Numbered from the stretch's first letter, positions 25,780-35,813 are shown. The stretch is DNA of 64,000 bases from UBA1189 sp045612065 (GCA_045612065.1 JAZKYH010000075.1:1-64000); one strand, 5' to 3'. Program-made: numbers and translations. Notes: generated from the letters alone by a model not told the origin.

Positions 25780-26877
25780 TTAAAGGTTTTCTAATAGGAA
25801 TTGTCTCAGCGCATCGCCCTTCAAACCAGTGGCGATGATGTGATTGTTTTCGTCGAGGATGAAGATAGCAGGAACTCCTGTTACGTTGTAAAGACGCACG
25901 AGGTCGCACTTCCAACCTTGGAGTGATGAGACATTAATCCAACAGAGACCATCCTTTTCTATGGCCTTCTCCCAAGCGGCCTTATTGGTGTCAAGCGAAA
26001 CACCAATAATTTCCAACCCCTTGTTATGAAACTCGTCATACAATTTGCGTAGTGTAGGATTGTTAAGACGGCAAGGACCACACCAACTAGCCCAAAAGTC
26101 TACAATCTTAATCTTTCCTTTTACTTCGCTCATCGTTATCATGTTTCCTTGCGTATCAGCTAAGGTGAAATCAGGAGCTTTGGCACCTCCCTCTGTCTTG
26201 GCTAGACGGGTAATACGCTCTTTGATGATACGTCCATACTGTGTGTTCTTGGCTCCATCACTCAATGCAGCATATAGGCTACGGGTCTCGCGGAGGTTGG
26301 CATCGCGCATCTCTATGTTGGAGTAGAAAGTATATGCTTTGATGAGGTTGTCATTGCTGTCGAGGAAATTTGTCGTCAATATCCTTAAGTTGTTCTGCTC
26401 GCGACGCAAAGAATCGTTCACCAGACTGGCTCCACGGAACTTACGCTCTGTACGCAATGCATCGTAGCGTTCCTGTAGACCTGCTATCACCACTGAGAGC
26501 GAGTCAGACTTCTTCATGTGAGCTTTATAGCTTTCATTGAGTGCGCCACCTCGAATGTAGTAGTTGTCCCCTTCGCTCAAGAGGGCTTGGTACGTCACCT
26601 CCGGCTCGGCAAAGAAAGTGAAACCACCTGCGAAACCATCGACAACAAGCTGTGTCACCATGGGTTCGGTAGCTGTAGCCTTTAAAGCAAACTTCCCACG
26701 TTTGAAATCACAGAATCCAAGAGTGTCGCTTTCTGCCTCCGAAGTTCGCGCCAACAGGTATAGACGTCCACTTTTGATGCCATCAATTTTACCTCTGATA
26801 TAAATGTCGCCAGCTTGAACAATAGAGCCAATTGCACTGAGTGCAACGAAGAAACTCAGTAATACTATCTTTTTCAT
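25780..26877 (-). CDS. TlpA family thiol-disulfide reductase (CGPC active site)
   Basis: A 365-residue exported protein: signal peptide (MKKIVLLSFFVALSAIGSIVQAG), DUF4369-like domain (IYIRGKIDGIKSGRLYLLA), a helical middle and a thioredoxin fold with WASWCGPC, cysteines at 266 and 269. The cis-Pro is in TGVPAIFIL. It is the first and most canonical of three tandem TlpA-like genes. It begins three bases after the stop of the PKD-like lipoprotein gene, so it belongs to the same transcript as SusC and SusD. Likely a periplasmic reductase; its substrate is unknown. Confidence 0.9.
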   Translation of the reverse strand: MKKIVLLSFFVALSAIGSIVQAGDIYIRGKIDGIKSGRLYLLARTSEAESDTLGFCDFKRGKFALKATATEPMVTQLVVDGFAGGFTFFAEPEVTYQALLSEGDNYYIRGGALNESYKAHMKKSDSLSVVIAGLQERYDALRTERKFRGASLVNDSLRREQNNLRILTTNFLDSNDNLIKAYTFYSNIEMRDANLRETRSLYAALSDGAKNTQYGRIIKERITRLAKTEGGAKAPDFTLADTQGNMITMSEVKGKIKIVDFWASWCGPCRLNNPTLRKLYDEFHNKGLEIIGVSLDTNKAAWEKAIEKDGLCWINVSSLQGWKCDLVRLYNVTGVPAIFILDENNHIIATGLKGDALRQFLLENL

Positions 26878-26880
26878 ATG

Positions 26881-28605
26881 TCAATAAATCATCTTGTAAA
26901 TATAGTCATAAACAAACTGTATGTCTTTGATTTCGCCCCATTTGTTCCCCTCATTGTCCTCTTGGTAGAGGATGGTGGGGTAATCTGTGTCGATATCCGC
27001 AGCAGTGGTAAACTTGACTTCTGCTATGGCTCCATTGGTACCATCAAACAAAACGATGTCGAGATACAATCCGAGATCATCGCTAAATGGAGAACTCTCT
27101 TCTGAGCGGAATTTGATTTTTGTCACATCATAGCCTTCAGGCGCTTCATACACGACATATTTGTCTCCATTCGACACGTTGTAGCGATACACGGCATTGC
27201 CTTCGGCAAAGAAGAGGTTAGAGGTGGTAAACCATGAGTTGTAGGTAATGGTGGACATGTCCGTCGGGGTAAGTCCAGTGAGTTTCTTCTCGCTGAGGAT
27301 AGTATATGCTGCAATTTTCTCCTCTTCACCATCGACACCACGTCTCTTGTTCACTTTGCTTCCGTCACCTATCTCAAGTTTGAGGAGTTCGTAGCGATAA
27401 TATTCTCCAGTATTTTCGTCCTTGAAGATAAAGTAGGTGTTTTGCTGTTCGAAGTTGTCACGGTAGTTGATGTAGCCCAATACTGCAGTCATGTCGGCAG
27501 GCGATTTTTGCAGACCTTGAAATTTTACGTTCGCATCGAGTAGAGGACTCATCGAGATATAGCTATCCTTAATGGAGTTTCCCTCATCGATAGCAAAACC
27601 CGAGTCGCTCTTGGAGGAATATAGGAAACGCCCGTTCTTGGCATCCCACATCAAGAAACGATTGTGGGTAATGGTGGCTGCTGTAATCTTATAGTCAGAT
27701 TGATGAGGCAGGTCTGTGTTATTCTCGCTCCCTGCTCCAGGTTTATAGAGCGCATGTACATAATTACCTACGTACACTTCGCCTGTTTCTGTGAGTACTA
27801 CTTTGTATTGTGTGTAGTTTGAGGGGTCACCAGTCTGCATGGTTCTGTGATAAGCAAAGTTCGTGTTCATGGGCTTGAACATCTGCTCCGCCGTATACTT
27901 TACATTCATGCCATGAGGATTGTATGCCTTGGTCTCGCCATTGCTTCCGTAAACGGTCAGCGTATTGGTAGCACCGATTAGCGACAGGTCATCAGGAATA
28001 TTCATAAAGGTGGTATATCCAAATCCTGTTGCATTTTGATAGTGATTGTTATCGTGAGTTACTGATTTTACATCAGTGTAGATCTTGGTCTCATTGCCGA
28101 TGACCTCAATATTGCCAATCTTACGTTCTCCTTCTGCGCCATGCATCACAAAGAGACTATTCTTAAATACTGGGCGTGTGGCAATCTTAAACCCTGCATA
28201 ATGTGAGAGGTCAGTGCTTCGATCATAGATTTGTAAGAATACTCCATATGACACGGATTTTCCTACGGGGAGTACAAGCTCCAGATATCCTTTTGTTTCT
28301 ATTGTCTCTTGTACTGCTTTGCCTTGTGCATCGGTATAAGTCAAGTTCCAAAAGAAGTCAAGGTCGTCAAGATCCTTTGCTAAACTTTGCTCTATATTCG
28401 CCTCGATACGGCGAACACAGTCATTCTCATCCAGGGCTTGCTGTACCTCAATTACCTCACCTTCTGCTGTCTTCACCACTGATGGCGAAAAGGTGACTGA
28501 TTGGATTTCATTCATTGTCCCTAAAGTGTAATCGTAGTTCCCCTTATCTTTGTAGCAACCTATTAGGAGAAATGCCAATAACAGAAATGATATTATCTTT
28601 TTCAT
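26881..28605 (-). CDS. PKD-like family lipoprotein
   Basis: A 574-residue lipoprotein with the lipobox LIGC (MKKIISFLLLAFLLIGC). The N-terminal part (YDYTLGTMNEIQSVTFSP onward) fits the PKD-like family found beside SusC/SusD pairs, followed by what looks like a beta-propeller-like region (HNRFLMWDAKNGRFLYSSKS, NLFFAEGNAVYRYNVSNG). It probably sits on the cell surface with the SusCD complex and helps capture or hold ligand. It lies 27 bases after the DUF4843 gene. The propeller reading is inference. Confidence 0.83.
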   Translation of the reverse strand: MKKIISFLLLAFLLIGCYKDKGNYDYTLGTMNEIQSVTFSPSVVKTAEGEVIEVQQALDENDCVRRIEANIEQSLAKDLDDLDFFWNLTYTDAQGKAVQETIETKGYLELVLPVGKSVSYGVFLQIYDRSTDLSHYAGFKIATRPVFKNSLFVMHGAEGERKIGNIEVIGNETKIYTDVKSVTHDNNHYQNATGFGYTTFMNIPDDLSLIGATNTLTVYGSNGETKAYNPHGMNVKYTAEQMFKPMNTNFAYHRTMQTGDPSNYTQYKVVLTETGEVYVGNYVHALYKPGAGSENNTDLPHQSDYKITAATITHNRFLMWDAKNGRFLYSSKSDSGFAIDEGNSIKDSYISMSPLLDANVKFQGLQKSPADMTAVLGYINYRDNFEQQNTYFIFKDENTGEYYRYELLKLEIGDGSKVNKRRGVDGEEEKIAAYTILSEKKLTGLTPTDMSTITYNSWFTTSNLFFAEGNAVYRYNVSNGDKYVVYEAPEGYDVTKIKFRSEESSPFSDDLGLYLDIVLFDGTNGAIAEVKFTTAADIDTDYPTILYQEDNEGNKWGEIKDIQFVYDYIYKMIY

Positions 28606-28632
28606 AAATTTGCTTTTAAAATAGTGAAGGAT

Positions 28633-29988
28633 TTAGTCGAGTGCAACCTCTGGGATATCAAATCGTTTTGATGGCGCACGTTTCTTGTTGACCGCATAAA
28701 TGATGCGATAGCACTCCTTGAGACGTTCCTCGCCAATTAACTGCGCTGTGCCGAGAGGGGATTTGTCCCAAACATATGTGTTTTGTTCCTTATCGTATAC
28801 AAATGGGAATATAGATGCAGCAATGAAATTTTCCGTACCATCCTCCTTCATCATTGTCTTCAGCATAAACTCATACTTTGCGTCGCTATACTCGCCAAAG
28901 TATTTCTTGATGATTTCTGCTGTGCCCAGTTCTTGAGGGTCTTCCCACCAATAGGGTATACGCATGGTGTAGGCTACGTTCTGCATCTCTACCCAATAAA
29001 GGTCCTTATGCTCAGCAATAGCAATACCCTGTTCGGCATAATGGTAGTATTCGTTCAACATCTCCAAAACATCATCTTTGTGGAAGTCAGCTGCTTCCTC
29101 CTCCATCTTTTGTTTTCCGGCTTCACTGGCATATAGCTCAGCAATGTCTCTCGTGTTGGAACCACCCAACATTGTGGTAAAGCGACAAAATTTGCTTGCT
29201 CTGAATATGCCCAAGTACTCTTCGTATTCACTCCAAAAGTAAGGTTGGGTATAAGCGGGGTAATCCGATTCCTTCAGTATCGGGAGATCTACTACAATCT
29301 TTTCGGTTGGCTCGTTGGTCAGCAAAGCATTTACTGCGCTTACGTTGAGACTCATAATGTCTTCAAAGTGGTGCTGCCCGTTTTCGTCATTGTATAGCTT
29401 TTCATAGAAATCGTTGTCACCCACGTGCTTGGCAAGGTATATGTGCTTTTCCTTGCTCCATCCTCCAAGGTAGGTGTCCATGTGGCTGAACCAAACAGAA
29501 GGCATACCATATGACTCCGTCACATAAAGATTAATCTCTTCTTTGCCACTTATGCCTGTACCAACATCTCCACTTCCGTCAAGATATATGCATGTAGCAT
29601 AGAGAACGTCCTCAACCTCGGGGCGTAGTACCTTAATCTCAATATCTTTTTCATATTCGCCATTGCTAAATATGACATCGTCGATGACTACATTGGCAGG
29701 TTCATAGCCTTCAATATTTTTTGACTTTACTGCCAATGTGCGATTCTCTTCAAGAATGTAGCCCAAAAGTTTTACTCTTAATATTACGCTCACTGTGTCT
29801 GGGCTACCTACGATGTGGTCGCTGAAGTTTAGTGTTTTGTCAAAGTCCGCAGCATATTCGTAATCGAAGTAAGCACCATTGGCCTCTTGGTCAAAAAAGT
29901 CAGGTTCTTGCTTCTCGCAAGCCGCCAATACGAATATCAGGCATAATAATTGGATTACTCTGTAATATAGATTTGTCTTCATATTCAT
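28633..29988 (-). CDS. DUF4843 domain lipoprotein
   Basis: A 451-residue lipoprotein; its signal peptide ends in the lipobox LAAC (VIQLLCLIFVLAAC). The first 150 residues look like the DUF4843 domain, with early GAYFDYEYAADFDKTLNFS and later KDIEIKVLRPE. The remainder is helical and includes WYWEDPQE-like aromatic segments. DUF4843 proteins are accessory lipoproteins encoded beside SusCD transporters. It lies between susD and the PKD-like gene with gaps near 30 bases. Start at 29988 or two codons later. Confidence 0.83.
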   Translation of the reverse strand: MNMKTNLYYRVIQLLCLIFVLAACEKQEPDFFDQEANGAYFDYEYAADFDKTLNFSDHIVGSPDTVSVILRVKLLGYILEENRTLAVKSKNIEGYEPANVVIDDVIFSNGEYEKDIEIKVLRPEVEDVLYATCIYLDGSGDVGTGISGKEEINLYVTESYGMPSVWFSHMDTYLGGWSKEKHIYLAKHVGDNDFYEKLYNDENGQHHFEDIMSLNVSAVNALLTNEPTEKIVVDLPILKESDYPAYTQPYFWSEYEEYLGIFRASKFCRFTTMLGGSNTRDIAELYASEAGKQKMEEEAADFHKDDVLEMLNEYYHYAEQGIAIAEHKDLYWVEMQNVAYTMRIPYWWEDPQELGTAEIIKKYFGEYSDAKYEFMLKTMMKEDGTENFIAASIFPFVYDKEQNTYVWDKSPLGTAQLIGEERLKECYRIIYAVNKKRAPSKRFDIPEVALD

Positions 29989-30020
29989 AGTATATCACTT
30001 TTTTGCATTAGAGTTTCTGT

Positions 30021-31454
30021 TCATTCTTCGCTTTCGTCAATATTCTCTTCCTCTCCTTCAGCCCAACCATACTCCACCTCTGCATCGGGCAAGAGGAATA
30101 TGAAGTTTTCTTCCACGAGGTTCACTGTGGGGCAATGCGATAATGTACCTATGATGCCATGAGTCTTGAGAAACCAAAAGTATTGTCCCTCTCCATAGAA
30201 TTCTTTTCGATATTCTCTATTAAGGGCTGTAAGTTTAAGTTCATCTGTAGCGCACGACACATCTTTAGCTTTCGAAATGCCTCGTTTGTTGCGTACGGTA
30301 TTGATATAGCTTGCAGCTTCATTGGACTCTGACGATTCACATAAGATGTAGTACATCTCTGGGAGGCGAATAAGAGGTATTATCTCCTTGTCATTATCAA
30401 TATATTTTAGCGAGATGGCACTCTGCAACTCATTGTTACGATGGAAGGCTGTTCCCTGTGCGCGCATATCCTCACTTTCTGATCCTACGGCTTCATATAG
30501 GGCGTTCAAAGTCGAGAGATTCAGGTAATATTTGGTTTGTATTTTATCTCCATAGGCAAAGTAGTCAGAGAGGTTGTCCTTGAGCTCGTGCATGTTGAGT
30601 CCACAGATAACCTCATTGGATAGAATAGGGTCATTGTAGTTGCCGCTTTGTAGGGTGAGTCCGCACTCCTCAATCACCTGTTTCGCATAGATTGCTGCGC
30701 TATCCTTAATGCCTGCGTAGTTGTATACTCGGGCCAACATGGCATTGATAGCATGATAGTTGAAACGCAAGTGGCGATTGCTGGTTATTGCACTTAGGTC
30801 AAGGTCTTTTTCGTAACTCATGTATTCGCGGGCCTCTTGCAAATCAGTGATGATATGGCGTACCACTTCTTGGGCTGGTAGCAAAGGACTTGGTTCGTGA
30901 TTGGCGACAGTGCGATAAGGCATGCACTTCATTTCTTTAGCTTTATTGTTACCTGCATAGTGCATTGGTCCCCATCCGCGAAGCACGTCGAAATGTAGGA
31001 AGGCTCTCAAAGCCAATGCCTCACCTCGTATCATGCGTCGGGTAGTGGCATCGAGAAGTACGGTCTCAGCATTGAGGTCCCACCATTTGAGCAAATTGTT
31101 TGCATTGGCAATGGTATGGAACTGAGCCTGCCATACATTGGTTAGTACGCCTTTGGTGTTATATGCTCCACTGGTCTCACGATCGTAGACGTATACACTG
31201 TTGCGGTCTGAGGTGCCATCGGGGAGCTTGTCGTACATCTGTGCTAGTTGTTCCATGAGTCCGAAACTCAGATTCTTTCCATAAGTGGCTTCATCGGTCA
31301 TAACAATGTACAATCCAGCGAGAGCACTCGTGAAACCATTCTCCGTAGTAAACAACTCTTTGGCAGGTACATCAGTATTAGGAGCTACATCCAACCAATC
31401 ATAGCATGATGACAGGGAAAGTAGGCTTATTAGTATATATATGGGCTTTTTCAT
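30021..31454 (-). CDS. SusD/RagB family nutrient-binding lipoprotein
   Basis: A 477-residue lipoprotein with lipobox LSSC (MKKPIYILISLLSLSSC) followed by YDWLDVAPNTDVPAKELFTT, the usual SusD start. TPR-like helical segments are visible (RGEALALRAFLHFDVLRGWG, NYHAINAMLARVYNYAG), and IRLPEMYYILCESS matches the conserved late SusD region. SusD acts as the lid on its SusC partner and traps ligand at the cell surface. The partner gene ends 24 bases upstream. The ligand (glycan, peptide or other) cannot be read from sequence; no glycoside hydrolase is nearby, which argues weakly against a polysaccharide locus. Confidence 0.95.
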   Translation of the reverse strand: MKKPIYILISLLSLSSCYDWLDVAPNTDVPAKELFTTENGFTSALAGLYIVMTDEATYGKNLSFGLMEQLAQMYDKLPDGTSDRNSVYVYDRETSGAYNTKGVLTNVWQAQFHTIANANNLLKWWDLNAETVLLDATTRRMIRGEALALRAFLHFDVLRGWGPMHYAGNNKAKEMKCMPYRTVANHEPSPLLPAQEVVRHIITDLQEAREYMSYEKDLDLSAITSNRHLRFNYHAINAMLARVYNYAGIKDSAAIYAKQVIEECGLTLQSGNYNDPILSNEVICGLNMHELKDNLSDYFAYGDKIQTKYYLNLSTLNALYEAVGSESEDMRAQGTAFHRNNELQSAISLKYIDNDKEIIPLIRLPEMYYILCESSESNEAASYINTVRNKRGISKAKDVSCATDELKLTALNREYRKEFYGEGQYFWFLKTHGIIGTLSHCPTVNLVEENFIFLLPDAEVEYGWAEGEEENIDESEE

Positions 31455-31478
31455 GTTTGCTATTTTTACTATAAACTA

Positions 31479-34400
31479 TCATCTAAACATAATTGACATT
31501 GACAAAGTGTAAGAACGTGCAAACGGATAGTCAAGTCCTCGCTCCATACGGATGGGGGAGATGCGAGCCAAATCGTTTGTCGTGAAATTGAGGGCCAGCA
31601 CGTCAATATTAGCTTTGTTCAAAAACTTGAAATCTTCGCTTGAAAGTCTGTAACCTAAGCTCAGGGTGGCGAATCTTACCTCATTGTCGTTCATGATGAA
31701 GCGTGTGCTTGCAGGAGTATTGGCTCCAGTAGGACTAAAGCCTACATATGAGGTAATATTACCGGGTTTCTCCCAACGTCCCTGTCCTGCACGGTTGTCA
31801 AGGTTATAAGCGATGTTCTGATTCTCGATTTTGTCTACGAGTGTTTGGTTGTATACTATACCACCATACTTATAGGTGAATCCCAGCATACAAGAGAGGT
31901 CTTTCCAGTTTATGCTGGTGGAAAGTGTACCGCTTACCTTGGGATTGGTATCTCCTACAGGAACCTTATCGTTAGCATTCCAAGTGAAAGTCTTTGTCCC
32001 GTCTCGTTTCAGATATACCTCTTTTCCTGTAATTGGATCTACTCCTAGCGAACGTACCACATAGAGTGTAGTAGTAGATTGTCCCTCTTGATACTGAGGC
32101 AGTGGCGCCGAAGCTGACTTCTGCTGCTCCTCATTTGCCTTTTTTAGGTAGTCTGAGAGGTGTAGAATTTCATTCTTATTGCGGTTTGCATTGGCATTCA
32201 CCGTCCAGAAGAACTCCTTACGCAAGTTTTGCATAGCAATCACGTTAAGCGATGCATCGAAACCTCGGTTTTGTAGTTCACCGGCATTCATCACCATGGT
32301 TGCATAACCTGTTGATGGAGCTAAATCGTAGTTGGTAAGCAGCTCCTTGGTTATGTTGTTGTAGTAATTGAAGGTGACGTTTACGCGGTTTTTCCAAAAA
32401 CCGAAGTCCACAGAGGCGCTTGTGTTGTGTGTTTCGGCCCAACCAAGCTGTGCATTGTTGAGTCCGCTCAAAAGTGCTCCAAGTACGGGGAACGACTGGT
32501 AGGGGAGCATGGTATCTGAGTAGCTGTAGTACTCGATGGCATCGGACGGACTGAAATTCTGCTCACCGGTGATACCGTAACTTGCACGGAATACAAGGTT
32601 GGAGAGGTATCCTTGCAGCCAACGTTCATTGTGTGCATTCCAACGTCCACCCACTGACCAAAAGGGTACAAGGTTGTGTTTTGCATAACGCGAAGAGGCT
32701 TCACCGCTCAAGTTGAAGTCTACGGAATAACGATTTGCATAGCTGTACGAGAACTGCCCGATGAGGCCAATCGAACGTGAAATATTCTCGTTACCAATGT
32801 TGCTCATGTTGGTCTCCATCTTGTTTCCGAAGATAAAATCATCCATGTGTACGTCGGGGTAACCTGTTGCCGAGAGGTTTACATAGTTGTTGCGGTCCTG
32901 GCTGATAGTCCAGTTTCCGAAAGTACTGAATAAATGGTCACCCAAAACGAGATTGTAGTTGATACCCATATTGCTTGACCATGAGGACATCTCACCACTG
33001 CTCTTATAGTAACTGCCTTTGCGTGTGAGGTCATCTTCAAGTTCGAAGCTTGAGTGGTCGGCAGGGAGGAAACGGTCTGTGCCCGCCAAGCCACGCGAGT
33101 AGGAGAGCTGCTCGGTAACACGCAGATTTTTCAGTATCATATACTCCAAGCTGAGGTTGGTAGTCACGTTCAGGCTGTTTGTGCCATCTTTAATTCCTAC
33201 GGTTGCATCGTAGAGGGGATTGGTAATGATGGTACTTTGTCCGCTCACAGTGTTGTTGTCGAGAACTTTTATTTGTTTGCCATTGGCATCCTCGGGGATG
33301 TAGTAGGGGTTAAGTCGAGTATATTGTGAGAACGAACCGTAGGGCGAATTGCTGCTGTTCGACTCGTTGAGGCTCACGTTGGCACGCATCGTGAGTTTCT
33401 CTTTCATATAGGTCATGTTGAAATTGGCGCCCAAATTCTGATTTTGCGACCCCTTCATCACACCTGGCTGCATAGCCGCATTTACATCAAGGCTATAGCG
33501 GAAAACTTCGGTACCGCCAGCTACACTTGCCGAATGGCGGTGCTGGAAGGCTGTTCGCAGAGGCTTGGAGAGCCAATAAGTATCAACGCCACCTAATACA
33601 TTGCGGCGGTACCTATTATATAGATTCATGTGGGATGCGTTGGTCGGATTGTATAAACCAGCTCTCCATTCTGTGTCGAGCTTGGTGGTTGCATCCATCA
33701 TGTTATAGTCGGTGAGGTCGGGGGTTTGTACGGTCATCGTTCCATTGTAAGATACCGAGAGGTCTCCATCGGGGGCCACTTTGGTTTCCACTACCACCAC
33801 GCCATTGGCAGCACGCGAACCATACACGGAAGTTGCTGCTGCATCCTTTAATATGGTAATACTCTCCACACGTTCGGGGTCGAGGTCGAGAATGCGGCTC
33901 ATGGGTACGGTGAACCCATCGAGCACGAAGAGCGGTGTGTTGGGACGACTCGACACATTGTCAAGCATGAGGTCCATGCTATTCATTGACTTTGAACCTA
34001 GTGACTGATCACCACGAATTTGGAAGTCGGGTTCTGCATTGGGGTCTGAACCACTCTTGTTGTTTTCGATAATCTTGAAGCTCGGGTCGAAGAACTGCAA
34101 GCCTTTAAGTATATTCGTGGGGTTCATCATGCGCAGGTCCTCGCCTTTCACTTCCACGTAGTTTCCCGTGAAGCTGTTCTTGTTACGACGGCTGATACCG
34201 GTGACCACAACGTCGTCGAGTTCTATGCTGGGTTTTAGCTCTATTATCAAGTTGTGCTCATCCTTCACTATCTGCTTTGACACCGACTCGTAACCGATGT
34301 ATGACGCGCTGACAGATTCCTTTTTTGCGAGGCGTATGCTGAACTTGCCGTCAAAGTCAGTAATACAACCTCGAGCACCATTTTCCTTGCTTGTACCATC

Positions 34401-34826
34401 GGTGATAAGAATTGTAGCACCGATAAGCGGCTCGCCAGTTGTCTTGTCGAGAACCATACCCGATACGTTGACCCATGCTTTGGCTGTCTCGTTCTGTACG
34501 TCGGGCTGCACAATAATCTGTCCGTCGCCTTCATAGCGGATGGTCACATTCTGGTTGCCTATGAGTTCGCCCAGTACCTTGTCGAGAGGTTTGTCCTTCA
34601 CTACAAGGCTCGTGGGCTTGTTGATGTTCCACAACGAAACATCCTGCAATGTAATCTGCGCATCTGCAGCCTTGGCTACCATTTCCAGCACCTTACCCAA
34701 GGGTTGGTTGCTGACTCTCAGTGTTACCGGGCGGTCTTTCCAAGCGTCGGAAATCTGTGCCTGCATGTGGACTGTTCCACACGTGAATATGGCTGCGGCA
34801 ACGAATATCTTGAAAGAGAACTTCAT
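31479..34826 (-). CDS. SusC/RagA family TonB-dependent transporter with STN domain
   Basis: A 1115-residue outer-membrane transporter. Domains in order: signal peptide; STN domain at about residues 33-105 (VTLRVSNQPLGKVLEMVAKA, GQIIVQP); carboxypeptidase-regulatory-like domain at about 120-205 (GMVLDKTTGEPLIGATI); TonB box region (DDVVVTGISRR); plug with SITILKDAAATSVYGSRAANG; and a 22-strand barrel ending in SYTLSMSIMFR. It imports ligand with energy from TonB-ExbBD. An STN domain usually contacts an anti-sigma factor that controls an ECF sigma factor; neither gene is in this window. It lies 18 bases after the 34845 gene. Confidence 0.96.
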   Translation of the reverse strand: MKFSFKIFVAAAIFTCGTVHMQAQISDAWKDRPVTLRVSNQPLGKVLEMVAKAADAQITLQDVSLWNINKPTSLVVKDKPLDKVLGELIGNQNVTIRYEGDGQIIVQPDVQNETAKAWVNVSGMVLDKTTGEPLIGATILITDGTSKENGARGCITDFDGKFSIRLAKKESVSASYIGYESVSKQIVKDEHNLIIELKPSIELDDVVVTGISRRNKNSFTGNYVEVKGEDLRMMNPTNILKGLQFFDPSFKIIENNKSGSDPNAEPDFQIRGDQSLGSKSMNSMDLMLDNVSSRPNTPLFVLDGFTVPMSRILDLDPERVESITILKDAAATSVYGSRAANGVVVVETKVAPDGDLSVSYNGTMTVQTPDLTDYNMMDATTKLDTEWRAGLYNPTNASHMNLYNRYRRNVLGGVDTYWLSKPLRTAFQHRHSASVAGGTEVFRYSLDVNAAMQPGVMKGSQNQNLGANFNMTYMKEKLTMRANVSLNESNSSNSPYGSFSQYTRLNPYYIPEDANGKQIKVLDNNTVSGQSTIITNPLYDATVGIKDGTNSLNVTTNLSLEYMILKNLRVTEQLSYSRGLAGTDRFLPADHSSFELEDDLTRKGSYYKSSGEMSSWSSNMGINYNLVLGDHLFSTFGNWTISQDRNNYVNLSATGYPDVHMDDFIFGNKMETNMSNIGNENISRSIGLIGQFSYSYANRYSVDFNLSGEASSRYAKHNLVPFWSVGGRWNAHNERWLQGYLSNLVFRASYGITGEQNFSPSDAIEYYSYSDTMLPYQSFPVLGALLSGLNNAQLGWAETHNTSASVDFGFWKNRVNVTFNYYNNITKELLTNYDLAPSTGYATMVMNAGELQNRGFDASLNVIAMQNLRKEFFWTVNANANRNKNEILHLSDYLKKANEEQQKSASAPLPQYQEGQSTTTLYVVRSLGVDPITGKEVYLKRDGTKTFTWNANDKVPVGDTNPKVSGTLSTSINWKDLSCMLGFTYKYGGIVYNQTLVDKIENQNIAYNLDNRAGQGRWEKPGNITSYVGFSPTGANTPASTRFIMNDNEVRFATLSLGYRLSSEDFKFLNKANIDVLALNFTTNDLARISPIRMERGLDYPFARSYTLSMSIMFR

Positions 34827-34844
34827 ACTTTTGTGTGTTTGTTA

Positions 34845-35813
34845 TCACTGCAACAGCATATCCAACAATTCTTTGTAGAAAGCGTTGCTGTTGTATTTTT
34901 CGGTGTAATCCTTATATAGTACGTCTGCTCGCTCGATCTCCTGTCCGTTCATGATGAAGTTGCGTAACAGGATGTAGAGTACAAAGTCGCGCTGTCCGCC
35001 TTCGTAAAATGCAGCAAACTGCTCATACATTTCTTCCATCATCGTGGGCATTGTGTAGGTCTCGCCTTTCTCGTGTGCGGCTTTGTCATTCATGTAGAAA
35101 CAGTAACGCATGAGCAAGCTTGCATATTCGGGGCACATGAGAGCTTGGGCGTCGCTACGAGGTACATAGCCCTCTGTGATATTCCAATAGTCTCCAATTT
35201 CTTGCTCTGCCACGGCGAGTCCCCTTACACTCTCATACATTATGGGATACTCGATGAATGACATGTATACGTCATAGTCAATCAAGGCAGCTACGTAGTT
35301 TTTCGCTTCGACGCTTGCCGTGCTCTTCTCGATGAGTGCAGTAGCCTTCTCGAGCAGTGTGCGCGAGTCGTCGATGCGTGTCTTCGGTTTCATGTCAAGA
35401 GCCACACAGCCCAAAAGCTGATTCTTGTAACGCAAGGTTCGCTTCAGTGTTTCCATGCTCTTCACCAAGCGATTGTTTGCGACCGCACGTTCTGTACCGC
35501 TATACTCTACCTGTATGCTCTTCCCTTCATAGGTGATGTCCACGTGTAGACTATCCCCAGGCTGCAGCAGCACCGTTGTACGGCCATTGATTGTGAGGCA
35601 CACGAGGTCCTCGCACTCAAAGCTGTAGATGTGCTCCTCCCCTGGGTTGGTGTAGAACTCTTGTGCAATGAGCGGAGTCTGCATGCAGTCAAAATACACC
35701 ATGTCCTTCTGGTAACCATAAATCTGTGCGCTAAGTGTGGCGCTCTTTTGTGCTGTGGCTGTTCCGAATACTGCAGCAACGGCTACTAATGATAACAAAA
35801 GTCTCTTTTTCAT
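34845..35813 (-). CDS. Exported protein resembling the N-terminal half of the TlpA-like neighbours, no thioredoxin domain
   Basis: A 322-residue protein with a signal peptide (LLLSLVAVAAVFGTATAQ). A beta-rich N-terminal part (YGYQKDMVYFDCMQTP, TTVLLQPGDSLHVDITYEGK, VEYSGTERAV) and a long helical part follow the order of the DUF4369-plus-helical half of the three TlpA-like proteins encoded downstream. The chain ends where their thioredoxin fold would begin, with no WCxxC. It is the first gene of the SusCD operon, with promoter at 35865-35895. It may be a ligand-binding or scaffolding relative. The relationship rests on layout, not on alignment. Confidence 0.65.
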   Translation of the reverse strand: MKKRLLLSLVAVAAVFGTATAQKSATLSAQIYGYQKDMVYFDCMQTPLIAQEFYTNPGEEHIYSFECEDLVCLTINGRTTVLLQPGDSLHVDITYEGKSIQVEYSGTERAVANNRLVKSMETLKRTLRYKNQLLGCVALDMKPKTRIDDSRTLLEKATALIEKSTASVEAKNYVAALIDYDVYMSFIEYPIMYESVRGLAVAEQEIGDYWNITEGYVPRSDAQALMCPEYASLLMRYCFYMNDKAAHEKGETYTMPTMMEEMYEQFAAFYEGGQRDFVLYILLRNFIMNGQEIERADVLYKDYTEKYNSNAFYKELLDMLLQ

